Assembly: GCA_035764385.1 (NCBI GenBank)
Contig: DASTZI010000269.1
Location: forward strand, 1 to 16,529
Direction: 5' to 3'
Length of the DNA: 16,529 nucleotides
DNA from: Gp6-AA40 sp035764385
Lineage (GTDB): Bacteria > Acidobacteriota > Vicinamibacteria > Vicinamibacterales > UBA2999
The notes under the pieces are model-generated. The model saw nothing but the letters and a program-made list of their open reading frames with translations. It was not told the DNA's origin and searched no databases. The first letter of the stretch is position 1. Each line of letters starts with the position of its first letter. Below are positions 5,347 through 13,526 of this stretch, in pieces. Position numbers and translations under genes: made by a program.

Positions 5347-7061
5347 GCCGCGTGGTTGTCGATCCGGTCACCCGTATCGAAGGTCACCTCCGTATCGAGG
5401 CGGAGGTCGATGGCGGCACCGTCAAGGATGCCTGGTCGTCGTCAACGATGTTCCGCGGGATCGAGATCATTCTGAAAGGACGCGATCCGCGCGACGCGTG
5501 GGCGTTCACGCAGCGTATCTGCGGCGTCTGCACGACCGTCCACGCAATCGCGTCGATTCGCGCCGTCGAGAACGCAATCGGTGCGGCGCCGCCGCCGAAC
5601 GCGCGGCTGCTGCGCAATCTCATCATCGGCGCACAGTGCGTGCAGGACCACGTCATCCACTTCTATCACCTGCACGCGCTCGACTGGGTTGACATCGTGT
5701 CGGCGCTCTCCGCGGACCCGGCAAAGACGGCGACGCTGGCGCAGTCAATCTCAGACTGGCCACTCTCGAGCCCGAAATACTTCGCCGGCATTCGCGATCG
5801 GATCAAGGCGTTCGTCGATCGCGGTCAGCTTGGTCCGTTCGCCAATGCCTACTGGGGGCATCCCGCGTATCGCCTGCCGCCTGAAGCGAACCTGATGGCG
5901 GTGGCGCATTACCTCGAGGCGCTCGACTGGCAGCGCGAGTTCATCAAGATGCACGCCGTGCTCGGCGGCAAAAACCCGCACCTGCAAAGTTTCCTGGTCG
6001 GCGGCATGGCGACGCCGATCGATCCCGACAAGCAGGCATCGATTAACGCCGGCACGCTCGCTGAACTTCAGGGGCTCGTCGCGAAGGCACGCGATTTTGT
6101 TGCGCGCGTCTACATTCCAGACCTGCTCGCGGTCGCCTCGTTCTACAAGGATTGGGCGGGACACGGACGCGGCGTCGGCAATTACCTGGTCTATGGTGAG
6201 TACCCCGACGACGACAACGCGGACCCGAAGCTGTTCCTGCCTCGCGGCATCATCCGCGGACGCGATCTGTCGAAGGTCGAGCCGTTCGATCACATGAAGG
6301 TCACCGAGTACGTGTCGCATTCCTGGTATCAGTACCAGCGTGGCGACGCCGTGGCGCTCCATCCCTTCGACGGCGAGACACAGCCGAACTATACGGGTCC
6401 GACACCGCCGTACGAGTTTCTCGGCCTCGAAGCGGATACGACGAAGAAGTACTCGTGGCTCAAGTCGCCTCGCTATGACGGTGAGCCGATGGAAGTCGGC
6501 CCGCTGGCGAGGATGCTCGTCGCCTACGCGTCAGGACACCCGCGCGTCAAAGAGCTGGTCGGCTCGGTGCTGAAACAGCTCAACGTCGGACCCGAGGCGC
6601 TGTTCTCGACACTTGGCCGCATCGCGGCGCGTGGGGTCGAGACGCTCGTCATCGCCGAAAAAATGAGCGACTGGGTGAACGGTCTCGCCGCGAACATGGC
6701 GTCGGGCGAACTGCGAATTCACGACAACTCGAAGTGGGAACCTGCGACATGGCCCGCCGATGCGACGGGCGCCGGATTCCACGAAGCGCCCCGTGGCGCG
6801 CTCGGCCACTGGGTGCACATCCACGACGGCACGATCGCCAACTACCAATGCGTCGTCCCGAGCACGTGGAACGCTGGACCGCGCGACGCCATGGGTCGTC
6901 GCGGCCCGTACGAAGAGGCGTTGATCGCGACACCCGTTGCGGATCCACAGCGGCCGATCGAGATCCTTCGCACGGTGCACTCATTCGATCCGTGCATGGC
7001 GTGCGGCGTCCATGTCGTCGACGCACAGCACTACGAACTTGCGCGCGTGAGGGCCGTATGA
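5343..7061 (+). CDS. hyaB: [NiFe] hydrogenase large subunit, group 1
   Basis: This 572-residue subunit holds the Ni-Fe active site that splits H2. The two signature Cys pairs are visible: RICGVC at 58-63 (C60, C63) and DPCMACGVH at 549-557 (C551, C554). The 15 residues after His557 (VVDAQHYELARVRAV) form the C-terminal peptide removed by the maturation protease once Ni is in place. That protease is encoded two genes downstream. Length is normal for group 1. The ATG at 5343 overlaps the small-subunit stop (ATGA) and has GGGAG 7 bases upstream. The protein has no signal peptide of its own and should travel across the membrane with the Tat-tagged small subunit. It is a complete, apparently functional gene. 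Confidence 0.97.
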   Translation: MSRVVVDPVTRIEGHLRIEAEVDGGTVKDAWSSSTMFRGIEIILKGRDPRDAWAFTQRICGVCTTVHAIASIRAVENAIGAAPPPNARLLRNLIIGAQCVQDHVIHFYHLHALDWVDIVSALSADPAKTATLAQSISDWPLSSPKYFAGIRDRIKAFVDRGQLGPFANAYWGHPAYRLPPEANLMAVAHYLEALDWQREFIKMHAVLGGKNPHLQSFLVGGMATPIDPDKQASINAGTLAELQGLVAKARDFVARVYIPDLLAVASFYKDWAGHGRGVGNYLVYGEYPDDDNADPKLFLPRGIIRGRDLSKVEPFDHMKVTEYVSHSWYQYQRGDAVALHPFDGETQPNYTGPTPPYEFLGLEADTTKKYSWLKSPRYDGEPMEVGPLARMLVAYASGHPRVKELVGSVLKQLNVGPEALFSTLGRIAARGVETLVIAEKMSDWVNGLAANMASGELRIHDNSKWEPATWPADATGAGFHEAPRGALGHWVHIHDGTIANYQCVVPSTWNAGPRDAMGRRGPYEEALIATPVADPQRPIEILRTVHSFDPCMACGVHVVDAQHYELARVRAV

Positions 7062-7813
7062 GCGCCGGCGCTTCGGCGGCCGCCGCTCCGATGGCCGCTC
7101 CCGATGAGATCGTTCGTGTCTACGTCTGGGAGTGGCCCGTCCGCGTGACGCACTGGTTGATTGCGCTCTCGATCCTGGTTCTGTCGGTCACCGGCCTGTA
7201 CATCGGTCATCCGTTCTTCACGGTTGCCGGAGAAGCGCGTCGGACGTTCGTGATGGGATGGATGAAAGTCATCCATGGCTACACGGCATACGTGTTCATC
7301 ACAGCGGTCGTCGCCCGCGTCATCTGGATGTTCACCGGCAACAAGTACGCGCGATGGGACAAATTCATCCCGGTCCACCGCCCGCGGCGGCATGGCATCT
7401 GGCCGACCTTGAAGTTCTATCTCTTTGCGCTGCGGAAGCCGCCCGGTTTCGTCGGTCACAACCCGGTTGCCGGCCTCACCTATGTCCTCGTCTTCGGCCT
7501 CTACTTCCTCGAGATCGCGACGGGTCTGATGCTGCGCGGCGTCGATGCGCCCGCGGGGTCAGTACTGCGCTCGTTCGTGAGCCTTGCGCCGCTCGTCGGC
7601 GGTGTCTACATCGTCCGCTGGGTGCATCACATCGTGATGTGGCTGCTGCTTGGGTTCATGGTCCATCACGTCTACAGCGGCGTGCTGATGTCGACGATCG
7701 AGGGGAACGGCACGATGGAATCGATCTTCTCAGGCTACAAGTTCGTGCCTCGCGAGGATCTGCAGTACTCGGGCTACCGGTTCATCAACCGGCGGGGCCA
7801 GGTCGATGAATGA
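7058..7813 (+). CDS. hyaC: hydrogenase b-type cytochrome, membrane electron acceptor
   Basis: The 251-residue protein has four hydrophobic segments (about 28-50, 70-93, 136-160 and 185-209) and ends in a soluble tail, as in HyaC/HupC. Candidate haem-ligand His residues lie in VTHWL (H32), VIHGYTAYV (H73), RWVHHIV (H190/H191) and MVHHVYSG (H203/H204). It anchors the hydrogenase and passes electrons to quinone. The ATG at 7058 overlaps the large-subunit stop by 4 bases. A far longer in-frame reading from 6734 lies inside the large-subunit gene and is not real. The family is certain from gene order and helix pattern. Assigning the individual haem ligands is by analogy. Confidence 0.95.
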   Translation: MSAGASAAAAPMAAPDEIVRVYVWEWPVRVTHWLIALSILVLSVTGLYIGHPFFTVAGEARRTFVMGWMKVIHGYTAYVFITAVVARVIWMFTGNKYARWDKFIPVHRPRRHGIWPTLKFYLFALRKPPGFVGHNPVAGLTYVLVFGLYFLEIATGLMLRGVDAPAGSVLRSFVSLAPLVGGVYIVRWVHHIVMWLLLGFMVHHVYSGVLMSTIEGNGTMESIFSGYKFVPREDLQYSGYRFINRRGQVDE

Positions 7814-8357
7814 GCGCACGCCGCTGCTGATTCTCGGCCTTGGCAACGTGCTGCTCGAAGATGACGGCGTTGGTTCGGCCGCGGTGCGGGTGTTGCTCGA
7901 TCGTTATGTGCCGTCAGAAGACGTGCAGGTGTTCGATGGCGGGACGTTGGGTCTCTCGCTGCTGCCGTACGTGGACGCAGCCGACGCGGTCATCCTGGTT
8001 GACGCCGTCAAGGCCGATGCGGCACCAGGCACGTGCGTGCGGCTTGACGGCGACGACGTGGGGCGCGCCGTCGCCACGCGGTTATCGCCACATCAGATCG
8101 GCGTCGCCGACCTGCTCGATGGCGCACGCTGGCTCGATCGTGCACCGCACAGGGTGACGCTGCTTGGCATCGTGCCCGATTCGATGGGCCTCGCGGTCGG
8201 ATTGACGCCGAGCGTGCGCGATGCGCTGCTCGATCTCGTCGAGCTGATCGTCGCGACCGCCAGCGAATTCGGTTTTCCGTTTCGTCCAAGGCTTGCGCAT
8301 GAAATGGCGGCTGACAGCAGCGCTGCTGACGTCGCTCGTCTTGCCGGGATGCGCTGA
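7806..8357 (+). CDS. hyaD: hydrogenase maturation protease, HyaD/HupD family
   Basis: This 183-residue endopeptidase trims the large subunit after Ni insertion. It opens with LLILGLGNVLLEDDGVG, the family signature. The three expected Ni-sensing residues are E18, D66 (ILVDAV) and H96 (SPHQIG). The ATG at 7806 overlaps the cytochrome b stop by 8 bases. The C-terminus overlaps the following cytochrome c gene by 59 bases, so its last 20 or so residues are encoded in two frames. That tail is Ala-rich and lies beyond the conserved core. The large subunit just upstream carries the matching C-terminal peptide after His557. Confidence 0.95.
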   Translation: MNERTPLLILGLGNVLLEDDGVGSAAVRVLLDRYVPSEDVQVFDGGTLGLSLLPYVDAADAVILVDAVKADAAPGTCVRLDGDDVGRAVATRLSPHQIGVADLLDGARWLDRAPHRVTLLGIVPDSMGLAVGLTPSVRDALLDLVELIVATASEFGFPFRPRLAHEMAADSSAADVARLAGMR

Positions 8358-8700
8358 TGTGGATCGAGATCTGCCGGCGCAGTATCGCCACGTCGTTGTG
8401 CCGGAGGCCCAGATGACGTCGCCGGCCGCACGTGAACGAGGACGCGTCTTGTTTCAGGCGAACTGCGCACTGTGCCACGGTGTGCGCGGAGACGGGCATG
8501 GCCAGCGCCGGGAGGGACTGGACGTCCCGCCGCGCGATTTCACCGATGCGCGTTGGCGCACGCACACGTCGCCCCGGCACGTCTTCTTTGCCATCCGTGA
8601 GGGAATCCGGGGTACGCCGATGCCCGGATGGAAGAGCCTCAGCGAGCAGGACGCGTGGGACCTGACGGCGTTCCTTCTTTCAATCGAGTCCCGGCAATGA
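8299..8700 (+). CDS. lipoprotein monohaem cytochrome c
   Basis: The ATG at 8299 has AAGG 7 bases upstream and gives 133 residues. A lipoprotein signal ends in LVLPGC (lipid-bearing Cys18), so the protein is probably tethered to the outer face of a membrane. One haem site, CALCH at 56-60, and a likely axial Met108 in GTPMPGW place it in the class I cytochrome c family (cytochrome_CBB3/CccA-like). The start lies 59 bases inside hyaD, and the stop overlaps the hypF ATG. Sitting between the protease and the hyp genes, it is probably part of the hydrogenase electron path, taking electrons from the small subunit or cytochrome b. That role is inferred. Confidence 0.88.
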   Translation: MKWRLTAALLTSLVLPGCADVDRDLPAQYRHVVVPEAQMTSPAARERGRVLFQANCALCHGVRGDGHGQRREGLDVPPRDFTDARWRTHTSPRHVFFAIREGIRGTPMPGWKSLSEQDAWDLTAFLLSIESRQ

Positions 8701-10985
8701 TGCGCGTCGGCCGCCGCATCGAGATTCGCGGCGTTGTCCAGGGCGTCGGATTGCGTCCGTGGGTGTACCGGCTCGCCACCGAAGAAGGGCTCTCCGGCCG
8801 CGTGCGAAATGACGAGGCCGGCGTGACCATCGAGGCGTTCGGCTCGGCGGATGCGCTGGAAGTGTTTACGCGGCGGCTTCAGGCGTCGGCGCCGGTAGCG
8901 GCGGCCATCGAGACGCTGAGCGCCTATGAGATTCCATCCGAGCCGCTCGAGTCGTTTTCGATCTCGCTCAGCCACGACGCAGCGGTGGATCGGCGGCTGT
9001 CGATTCCACCTGACCTGGCGACCTGTCCCGTCTGTCTATCAGAGGTATTCGATCCGACAGACCGGCGATATCGCTATCCCTTTACCAACTGCACCGAATG
9101 CGGGCCGCGGTTCACCATCGCGCACGATGTCCCCTACGACCGCCGCACCACCACCATGGCGCCGTTCACGATGTGTGCGGACTGCCAGCGCGAGTTCGAA
9201 GAGGTCCAGAACCGGCGCTTTCACGCCCAGCCGAACGCGTGTCCCGCCTGCGGTCCCCGCGTGCAACTCCTCGGGCACGATGGCGAGCCCCTCGAGGCTG
9301 AGGACCCAATCGACCTCGCGGCGGGCGCGCTGGCCAACGGCCTGATTGTCGCGGTCAAGGGTCTGGGCGGGTTTCATCTGGCGTGCGATGCGACCGCATC
9401 CGATGCGGTGCGGCGGCTCAGGGTCCGCAAGCGACGAGACGAAAAGCCGTTTGCCGTGATGGTCCGAGACGTCGGCGAGGCGGAATTGCTGGCGACGATC
9501 GGTGAGCAAGAGCGGCGGCTGCTCGCTTCGGCAGAGCGTCCAATCGTGTTGCTACGGCGGAGCGCGTCGTGCAACGTCGCTGTGGATGTTGCGCCGGGGA
9601 GCCCGCTGATCGGCCTGATGCTCGCGTACACGCCGCTGCATCATCTGCTGCTCCATGACGCGCAACGGCCCCTGGTGATGACCTCGGCCAACCTTTCAGA
9701 CGAGCCGCTTGCCTATTGCAACGACGAAGCGATCAGGCGCCTGTGCACGATCGCCGATATCTTCCTCGTCCACGATCGCGCGATCGAAACGCGTTGCGAC
9801 GATTCGGTCGCTCGGGTCGTCCGCGACCGTCCGATGTTGTTGCGGCGCTCGCGCGGCTATGTGCCCCGGCCGGTGACGGTCGCGACGCGGTTCCCGCGCC
9901 CGGTGCTCGCGTGCGGTGCGCTGCTGAAGAACACCTTCTGCATCGGTGTGAACGACTCCGCGTATCTCGGACCGCACATCGGAGATCTCGAGAATCTCGA
10001 GACTTACGAATCGTTCGAGCAGAACATCGCCTGCGCCGAGCGGATTCTGCGTGTCACACCCGAGGTGATCGCGCACGACCTGCACCCCGAGTACATGTCC
10101 ACGAAATATGCACACGCGCACCCGGTGGAAACGAAGATCGCCGTCCAGCATCACCACGCGCATGTCGCCAGCGCCATGGCTGAGCACGGGCTCGAAGGAC
10201 CGGTGATTGGCGTCGCGTACGACGGCACCGGCTGCGGCACGGACGGCACCGCGTGGGGCGGCGAGATCTTGATTGCTCGCTATGACGGGTACGAGCGCGT
10301 CGCGACGTTCCGACCTGTTCCGCTGGCGGGTGCCGATGCGGCCATTCGAAATCCGTGGCGGATTGCGCTTGCGCTCGTCGATGATGCGTTCGAAGGAGAA
10401 GTGGACCTTGATCCGTTCCCGGTCTTCTCGACGCTGTCGCCGGATGATGTCCGAGTCGCACGGCGGATGATCGCGACACGCTTCCGGTCGCCGCTGGCGC
10501 GCGGTGTCGGCAGGTATTTCGACGCGATCGGCGCGCTGGTTCTCGGACGGCCGTACGCGAGATATGAAGGCCAGGTGGCGCTTGCGTGGAACGTTGTTGC
10601 CGACTCCGCGGAAGAGGGCCGGTACTACTTCGATTTCGATCGCGGTCAGACGCCATGGACCCTCGACCTCCGCCCGATGGTGCGACAGATCGTCCGGGAC
10701 ATGGCCAATGATGTCGGCGCGTCGATCATCTCCGCGCGCTTTCACAACACGCTTGGTGCGGCAACCAGTGCGATGGTTCGCCCGGTCGCCGCTCAATACG
10801 GCGCGCTGCCCGTGGTGTTGACGGGAGGCTGTTTTCAAAACGATCGCCTCGTCGAGCGGGTCGTTCGCGAGCTTGGCGACGATTTCACGGTGCATCTGCA
10901 CGAGCGTGTGCCGCCTGGCGACGGCGGCATTGCGCTGGGTCAAGCGGTCGTAGCCGGCGCGATCGTTCGCCGATTTGGGACGTAG
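8697..10985 (+). CDS. hypF: HypF carbamoyltransferase
   Basis: HypF turns carbamoyl phosphate into the thiocarboxamide on HypE that becomes the cyanide ligands of the active-site iron. The 762 residues match the usual length. In order there are an acylphosphatase domain (GVVQGVGLRPWVYRLA at 12-27), two zinc fingers (C110/C113/C132/C135 and C160/C163/C182/C185), a YrdC-like domain, and a Kae1-like domain with HDLHPEYMSTKYA, the VQHHHAH motif (His485-489) and AYDGTGCGTDGTAWGGE. The ATG at 8697 overlaps the preceding stop (ATGA). Readings that start at 8628 lie inside the cytochrome gene. The stop at 10983-10985 touches a palindromic repeat. The gene is intact. Confidence 0.97.
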   Translation: MMRVGRRIEIRGVVQGVGLRPWVYRLATEEGLSGRVRNDEAGVTIEAFGSADALEVFTRRLQASAPVAAAIETLSAYEIPSEPLESFSISLSHDAAVDRRLSIPPDLATCPVCLSEVFDPTDRRYRYPFTNCTECGPRFTIAHDVPYDRRTTTMAPFTMCADCQREFEEVQNRRFHAQPNACPACGPRVQLLGHDGEPLEAEDPIDLAAGALANGLIVAVKGLGGFHLACDATASDAVRRLRVRKRRDEKPFAVMVRDVGEAELLATIGEQERRLLASAERPIVLLRRSASCNVAVDVAPGSPLIGLMLAYTPLHHLLLHDAQRPLVMTSANLSDEPLAYCNDEAIRRLCTIADIFLVHDRAIETRCDDSVARVVRDRPMLLRRSRGYVPRPVTVATRFPRPVLACGALLKNTFCIGVNDSAYLGPHIGDLENLETYESFEQNIACAERILRVTPEVIAHDLHPEYMSTKYAHAHPVETKIAVQHHHAHVASAMAEHGLEGPVIGVAYDGTGCGTDGTAWGGEILIARYDGYERVATFRPVPLAGADAAIRNPWRIALALVDDAFEGEVDLDPFPVFSTLSPDDVRVARRMIATRFRSPLARGVGRYFDAIGALVLGRPYARYEGQVALAWNVVADSAEEGRYYFDFDRGQTPWTLDLRPMVRQIVRDMANDVGASIISARFHNTLGAATSAMVRPVAAQYGALPVVLTGGCFQNDRLVERVVRELGDDFTVHLHERVPPGDGGIALGQAVVAGAIVRRFGT

Positions 10986-11007
10986 AGGCGGACCTTCAGG
11001 TCCGCCT
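10986..11007. repeat. REP-like palindromic repeat, copy 2
   Basis: This copy is identical over 22 bases to copy 1: arms AGGCGGACCT and AGGTCCGCCT around TC. It begins at the base after the hypF stop and ends 19 bases before the hypC ATG. The hypC ribosome site GGAGG (11014-11018) follows directly. In RNA it would form a hairpin between the two genes. It lacks a T-run and the operon continues, so it is not a classical terminator. Confidence 0.85.
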
Positions 11008-11026
11008 TGAGGTGGAGGAGTGGGAA

Positions 11027-11317
11027 ATGTGCCTGGGTGTGCCCGGTAAGGTCGTCTCCGTCGACGGTTCGATCGCCGTCGTCGATTTCTGGGGCGTACG
11101 CAAGCAAATTTGTCTCGACGTCGTTGATCAGCCGGTCGCGCCCGGCGACTACATCCTGAATCACGTCGGTTACGCGATTCGCCGGATTCCGGCGGAGGAG
11201 ATCGGGGCGACGTTGGCGCTGTACGAGGAACTGCTTCGTCATCCTCCGGAGGAAGACGACCTGATGGCGGCCGACGTTCGGAGCGAAATCGATGGAGCCG
11301 CCGATGACCAGCCATAA
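11027..11317 (+). CDS. hypC: HypC/HupF hydrogenase assembly chaperone
   Basis: HypC carries the Fe(CN)2CO unit with HypD and delivers it to the large subunit. The essential N-terminal Cys2 is present (MCLGVPGKVV), followed by the beta-barrel core VDFWGVRKQICLD and GDYILNHVGYAI. The start at ATG 11027 is decided by this Cys2. A GTG at 11012 would bury it. GGAGG lies 8 bases upstream. At 96 residues it is slightly longer than many HypC proteins, with an acidic tail. It overlaps hypD by 26 bases (or 14 if the later hypD start is used). Confidence 0.96.
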   Translation: MCLGVPGKVVSVDGSIAVVDFWGVRKQICLDVVDQPVAPGDYILNHVGYAIRRIPAEEIGATLALYEELLRHPPEEDDLMAADVRSEIDGAADDQP

Positions 11318-12497
11318 CGGCGGCGTAGCCGAGCTGAAGTTTCGTGATCCGGCGCGCGCCCGATCCCTCGCAGACGCGCTGACACGCGTCGTCGGCGACA
11401 TCGATCGGTCACCCGTCTCGATCATGCACGTCTGCGGGAGTCACGAGCAAGCGATTGCGCGGTTCGGACTCCGCGCGACGCTGCCGCGATCGCTGAACGT
11501 CATCATGGGTCCTGGCTGCCCCGTTTGCATCACGGATGTGCCGGAAGTTGACGAAGGGGTAGTTCTCGCACGGCAAGGCGTGAGGATCGCGACCTACGGC
11601 GACATGCTGAAGGTGCCGGGGACGTCGCTGTCACTGGCCGATGCACAGGCTGAGGGCGCGAAAATCGATGTCGTCTACAGCGTCGCGCATGCGATCGAGC
11701 TGGCGAAGCAGATCGACGAGCCGCTCGTGTTCTTCGCGACGGGCTTTGAGACGACGGCGGTCGCGACCGCGGCCGCCATCCTTCGCAATCCGCCGCCGAA
11801 TTTCTACGTACTTTCCGCGCACAAGTACATCCCGCCGGTAATGGAGATCGTCGCGGAAATGCCTGATACACGCGTCGAAGGTTTTCTTGCCGCGGGGCAT
11901 GCTGCAACCATTACAGGCTGGGGAGTGTTCGAGCCGTTCGTGGCGCGTCACCGTCTGCCGGTCGTCGTCGCCGGATTCGAACCGCTCGACATCCTCGCGG
12001 GACTGGTACGGCTCGCTGAACTCATCCGCGACGGCCGGCCGGCCGTCGAGAACATGTTTCCGCGCTGCGTCACCAAGGACGGCAACCTGCGCGCGCAGGA
12101 ACAGCTCTGGCGCGTGTTCCGGCCGATTGGTGGACGGTGGCGTGGGATTGCCCACGTGCCGAACGGGAACCTGCGGCTCCGCGACGAGTTCTCTCACCTC
12201 GATGCGCGGAAGCGGTTCGACATCGACCTGCACACGCTGTGGGACTTCGCGCCGGCGGCGCTCGCGCAGGAGTGCATCTGCGGCGACATCATGGCGGGGA
12301 TCAAATCGCCGCACGACTGCGCGCTGTTCGGCAAGGCATGCGTCCCGCATTCGCCCGTCGGCGCCTGCATGGTGAGCAGCGAGGGCACGTGCAAGATTTG
12401 GTACCAGTACGGCGGACATCCGGATCTCGGGTCGGTAGGGCGGACCTTGTCCGGTCCGTCGGAAGGGATCAGCGATCGTGGCTACTGTGCTCGATGA
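11292..12497 (+). CDS. hypD: HypD Fe-S scaffold protein
   Basis: HypD, an Fe-S protein, works with HypC in building Fe(CN)2CO. Conserved features are VCGSHE (C48), GPGCPVC (C76, C79) and the C-terminal Cys cluster in ECICGDIMAG, ACVPHSPVGAC and TCKIWYQYGG. The family normally ends near WYQY. Here about 26 further residues follow, including GRTLSGPS, which come from a palindromic repeat and overlap the start of hypE. Two starts are possible: ATG 11292 with GGAG 8 bases upstream, or ATG 11304 with GGAG 6 bases upstream. The second loses only four unconserved residues. Confidence 0.96.
   Translation: MEPPMTSHNGGVAELKFRDPARARSLADALTRVVGDIDRSPVSIMHVCGSHEQAIARFGLRATLPRSLNVIMGPGCPVCITDVPEVDEGVVLARQGVRIATYGDMLKVPGTSLSLADAQAEGAKIDVVYSVAHAIELAKQIDEPLVFFATGFETTAVATAAAILRNPPPNFYVLSAHKYIPPVMEIVAEMPDTRVEGFLAAGHAATITGWGVFEPFVARHRLPVVVAGFEPLDILAGLVRLAELIRDGRPAVENMFPRCVTKDGNLRAQEQLWRVFRPIGGRWRGIAHVPNGNLRLRDEFSHLDARKRFDIDLHTLWDFAPAALAQECICGDIMAGIKSPHDCALFGKACVPHSPVGACMVSSEGTCKIWYQYGGHPDLGSVGRTLSGPSEGISDRGYCAR
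12439..12460. repeat. REP-like palindromic repeat, copy 3 (degenerate)
   Basis: GGCGGACCTT at 12439-12448 matches the left arm of copies 1 and 2 exactly. The right arm is GGTCCGTC (12453-12460) in place of GGTCCGCC, with a longer loop. In RNA an 8-bp stem would still form, with one G-U pair. It lies within the extended 3' end of hypD and ends 17 bases before the hypE GTG, the same placement as the other copies. Confidence 0.65.
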
Positions 12498-13512
12498 GCG
12501 GATCACGCTGAGATACGGCGCTGGCGGCCAGGCGATGCGCGCGCTGATCCGCGACGTGCTGACCGACGGTCTGGTCCGCGAAGAAGAGTCGGGCGCGATT
12601 GGCCTGGCGGCGATGGACGACGGCGCGGCGCTACGGATTGGTAATCAGTGGCTCGTGGTCACAACCGATTCGCACGTGATCCAACCGGCGTTTTTTCCCG
12701 GCGGTGACATCGGACGGCTCGCGGTCTCGGGTGCGGTCAACGACCTCGCGGTCATGGGAGCGACCGACGTGCTCGCGCTCACGTGTGCGGTCATCATCGA
12801 AGAAGGCTTCGCGCGCGACGATCTCGTCCGCATTCAGCGTTCCATCCGACAGGCGTGCGACGAGTCAGGCGCCGCAATTCTCACCGGCGATACCAAGGTG
12901 ATGGGGAAGGGCGAGCTGGATGGCATCGTCCTCAACACAACAGGCATCGCGCTCACGGATCGGGTCGTTCCCGACGCCGGACTGCGCGTCGGCGATGTTG
13001 TCATCGTCACGGGCACGATCGCCGATCACGGCATGGCCGTGATGGCGCGACGACATGGGTTGGCGCTCGACGCCGATTTGAAGTCCGACGTTGCCCCGAT
13101 CAACTCGCTGATCCGCGTCGCGCTCGACAGCGCGCCGGGAGCGGTGGTGGCGATGAAAGACCCGACGCGCGGCGGGGTGGCGTCGGCGCTCCACGAGATG
13201 GCGGAGAAGAGCCGTGTGGGGATTGTCGTCGACGAACAGGCCGTGCCTGTGGCCGATACGGTGCGTGCAGCGGCGGAGCTGCTCGGAATCGATCCGCTGC
13301 ATGTCGCCAACGAGGGCAAAGCGTTGCTTGGCGTGCGGCCCGAGGCCGTCGATGCGGTTTTGATGGCGTTGCGGATGCATCCGCGAGGCCGCGATGCCGT
13401 GACCATCGGGCGATGCGTCGGCGAACGGATTGGGAGCGTCGTGCTCGATACCGGATTCGGCCGGCGCCTTGTCACGGAACCGGACGGCGAACTGCTGCCG
13501 CGAATTTGCTAA
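12478..13512 (+). CDS. hypE: HypE carbamoyl dehydratase
   Basis: HypE receives the carbamoyl group from HypF on its C-terminal Cys and dehydrates it with ATP to a thiocyanate, the source of CN ligands. The 344-residue protein opens with ITLRYGAGGQAMRALI. It has the PurM-like ATP-binding motifs around AMDDGAAL, DSHVIQPAFFPGGDIGRLAVSGAVNDLAVMGA and KDPTRGGVASALHEMA. It ends in the required PRIC, with Cys344 last. The GTG at 12478 overlaps the hypD reading frame by 20 bases, and its upstream region is occupied by a palindromic repeat, with GGAAGG at 12461-12466 as the ribosome site. Confidence 0.97.
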   Translation: MATVLDERITLRYGAGGQAMRALIRDVLTDGLVREEESGAIGLAAMDDGAALRIGNQWLVVTTDSHVIQPAFFPGGDIGRLAVSGAVNDLAVMGATDVLALTCAVIIEEGFARDDLVRIQRSIRQACDESGAAILTGDTKVMGKGELDGIVLNTTGIALTDRVVPDAGLRVGDVVIVTGTIADHGMAVMARRHGLALDADLKSDVAPINSLIRVALDSAPGAVVAMKDPTRGGVASALHEMAEKSRVGIVVDEQAVPVADTVRAAAELLGIDPLHVANEGKALLGVRPEAVDAVLMALRMHPRGRDAVTIGRCVGERIGSVVLDTGFGRRLVTEPDGELLPRIC

Positions 13513-13526
13513 GCGCGAGGTCCAGC

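Noticed and set aside
6734..7057. Long N-terminal extension of the cytochrome b frame
   Set aside because: It is a shadow of the large-subunit 3' end; the ATG at 7058 overlaps the large-subunit stop and gives a normal HyaC length.
9696..11315. 539-residue open frame on the minus strand across hypF and hypC
   Set aside because: It lies antisense to intact, family-typical hypF and hypC. Its product is Arg/His-rich low-complexity sequence with no recognisable domain, as expected for shadow frames in GC-rich DNA.
12783..13526. N-terminal extension of the crotonase gene into hypE (possible fusion)
   Set aside because: The frame is open, but the translated extension is Arg-rich shadow sequence from the hypE gene. 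The crotonase fold begins right after the ATG at 13527, which has its own ribosome site.
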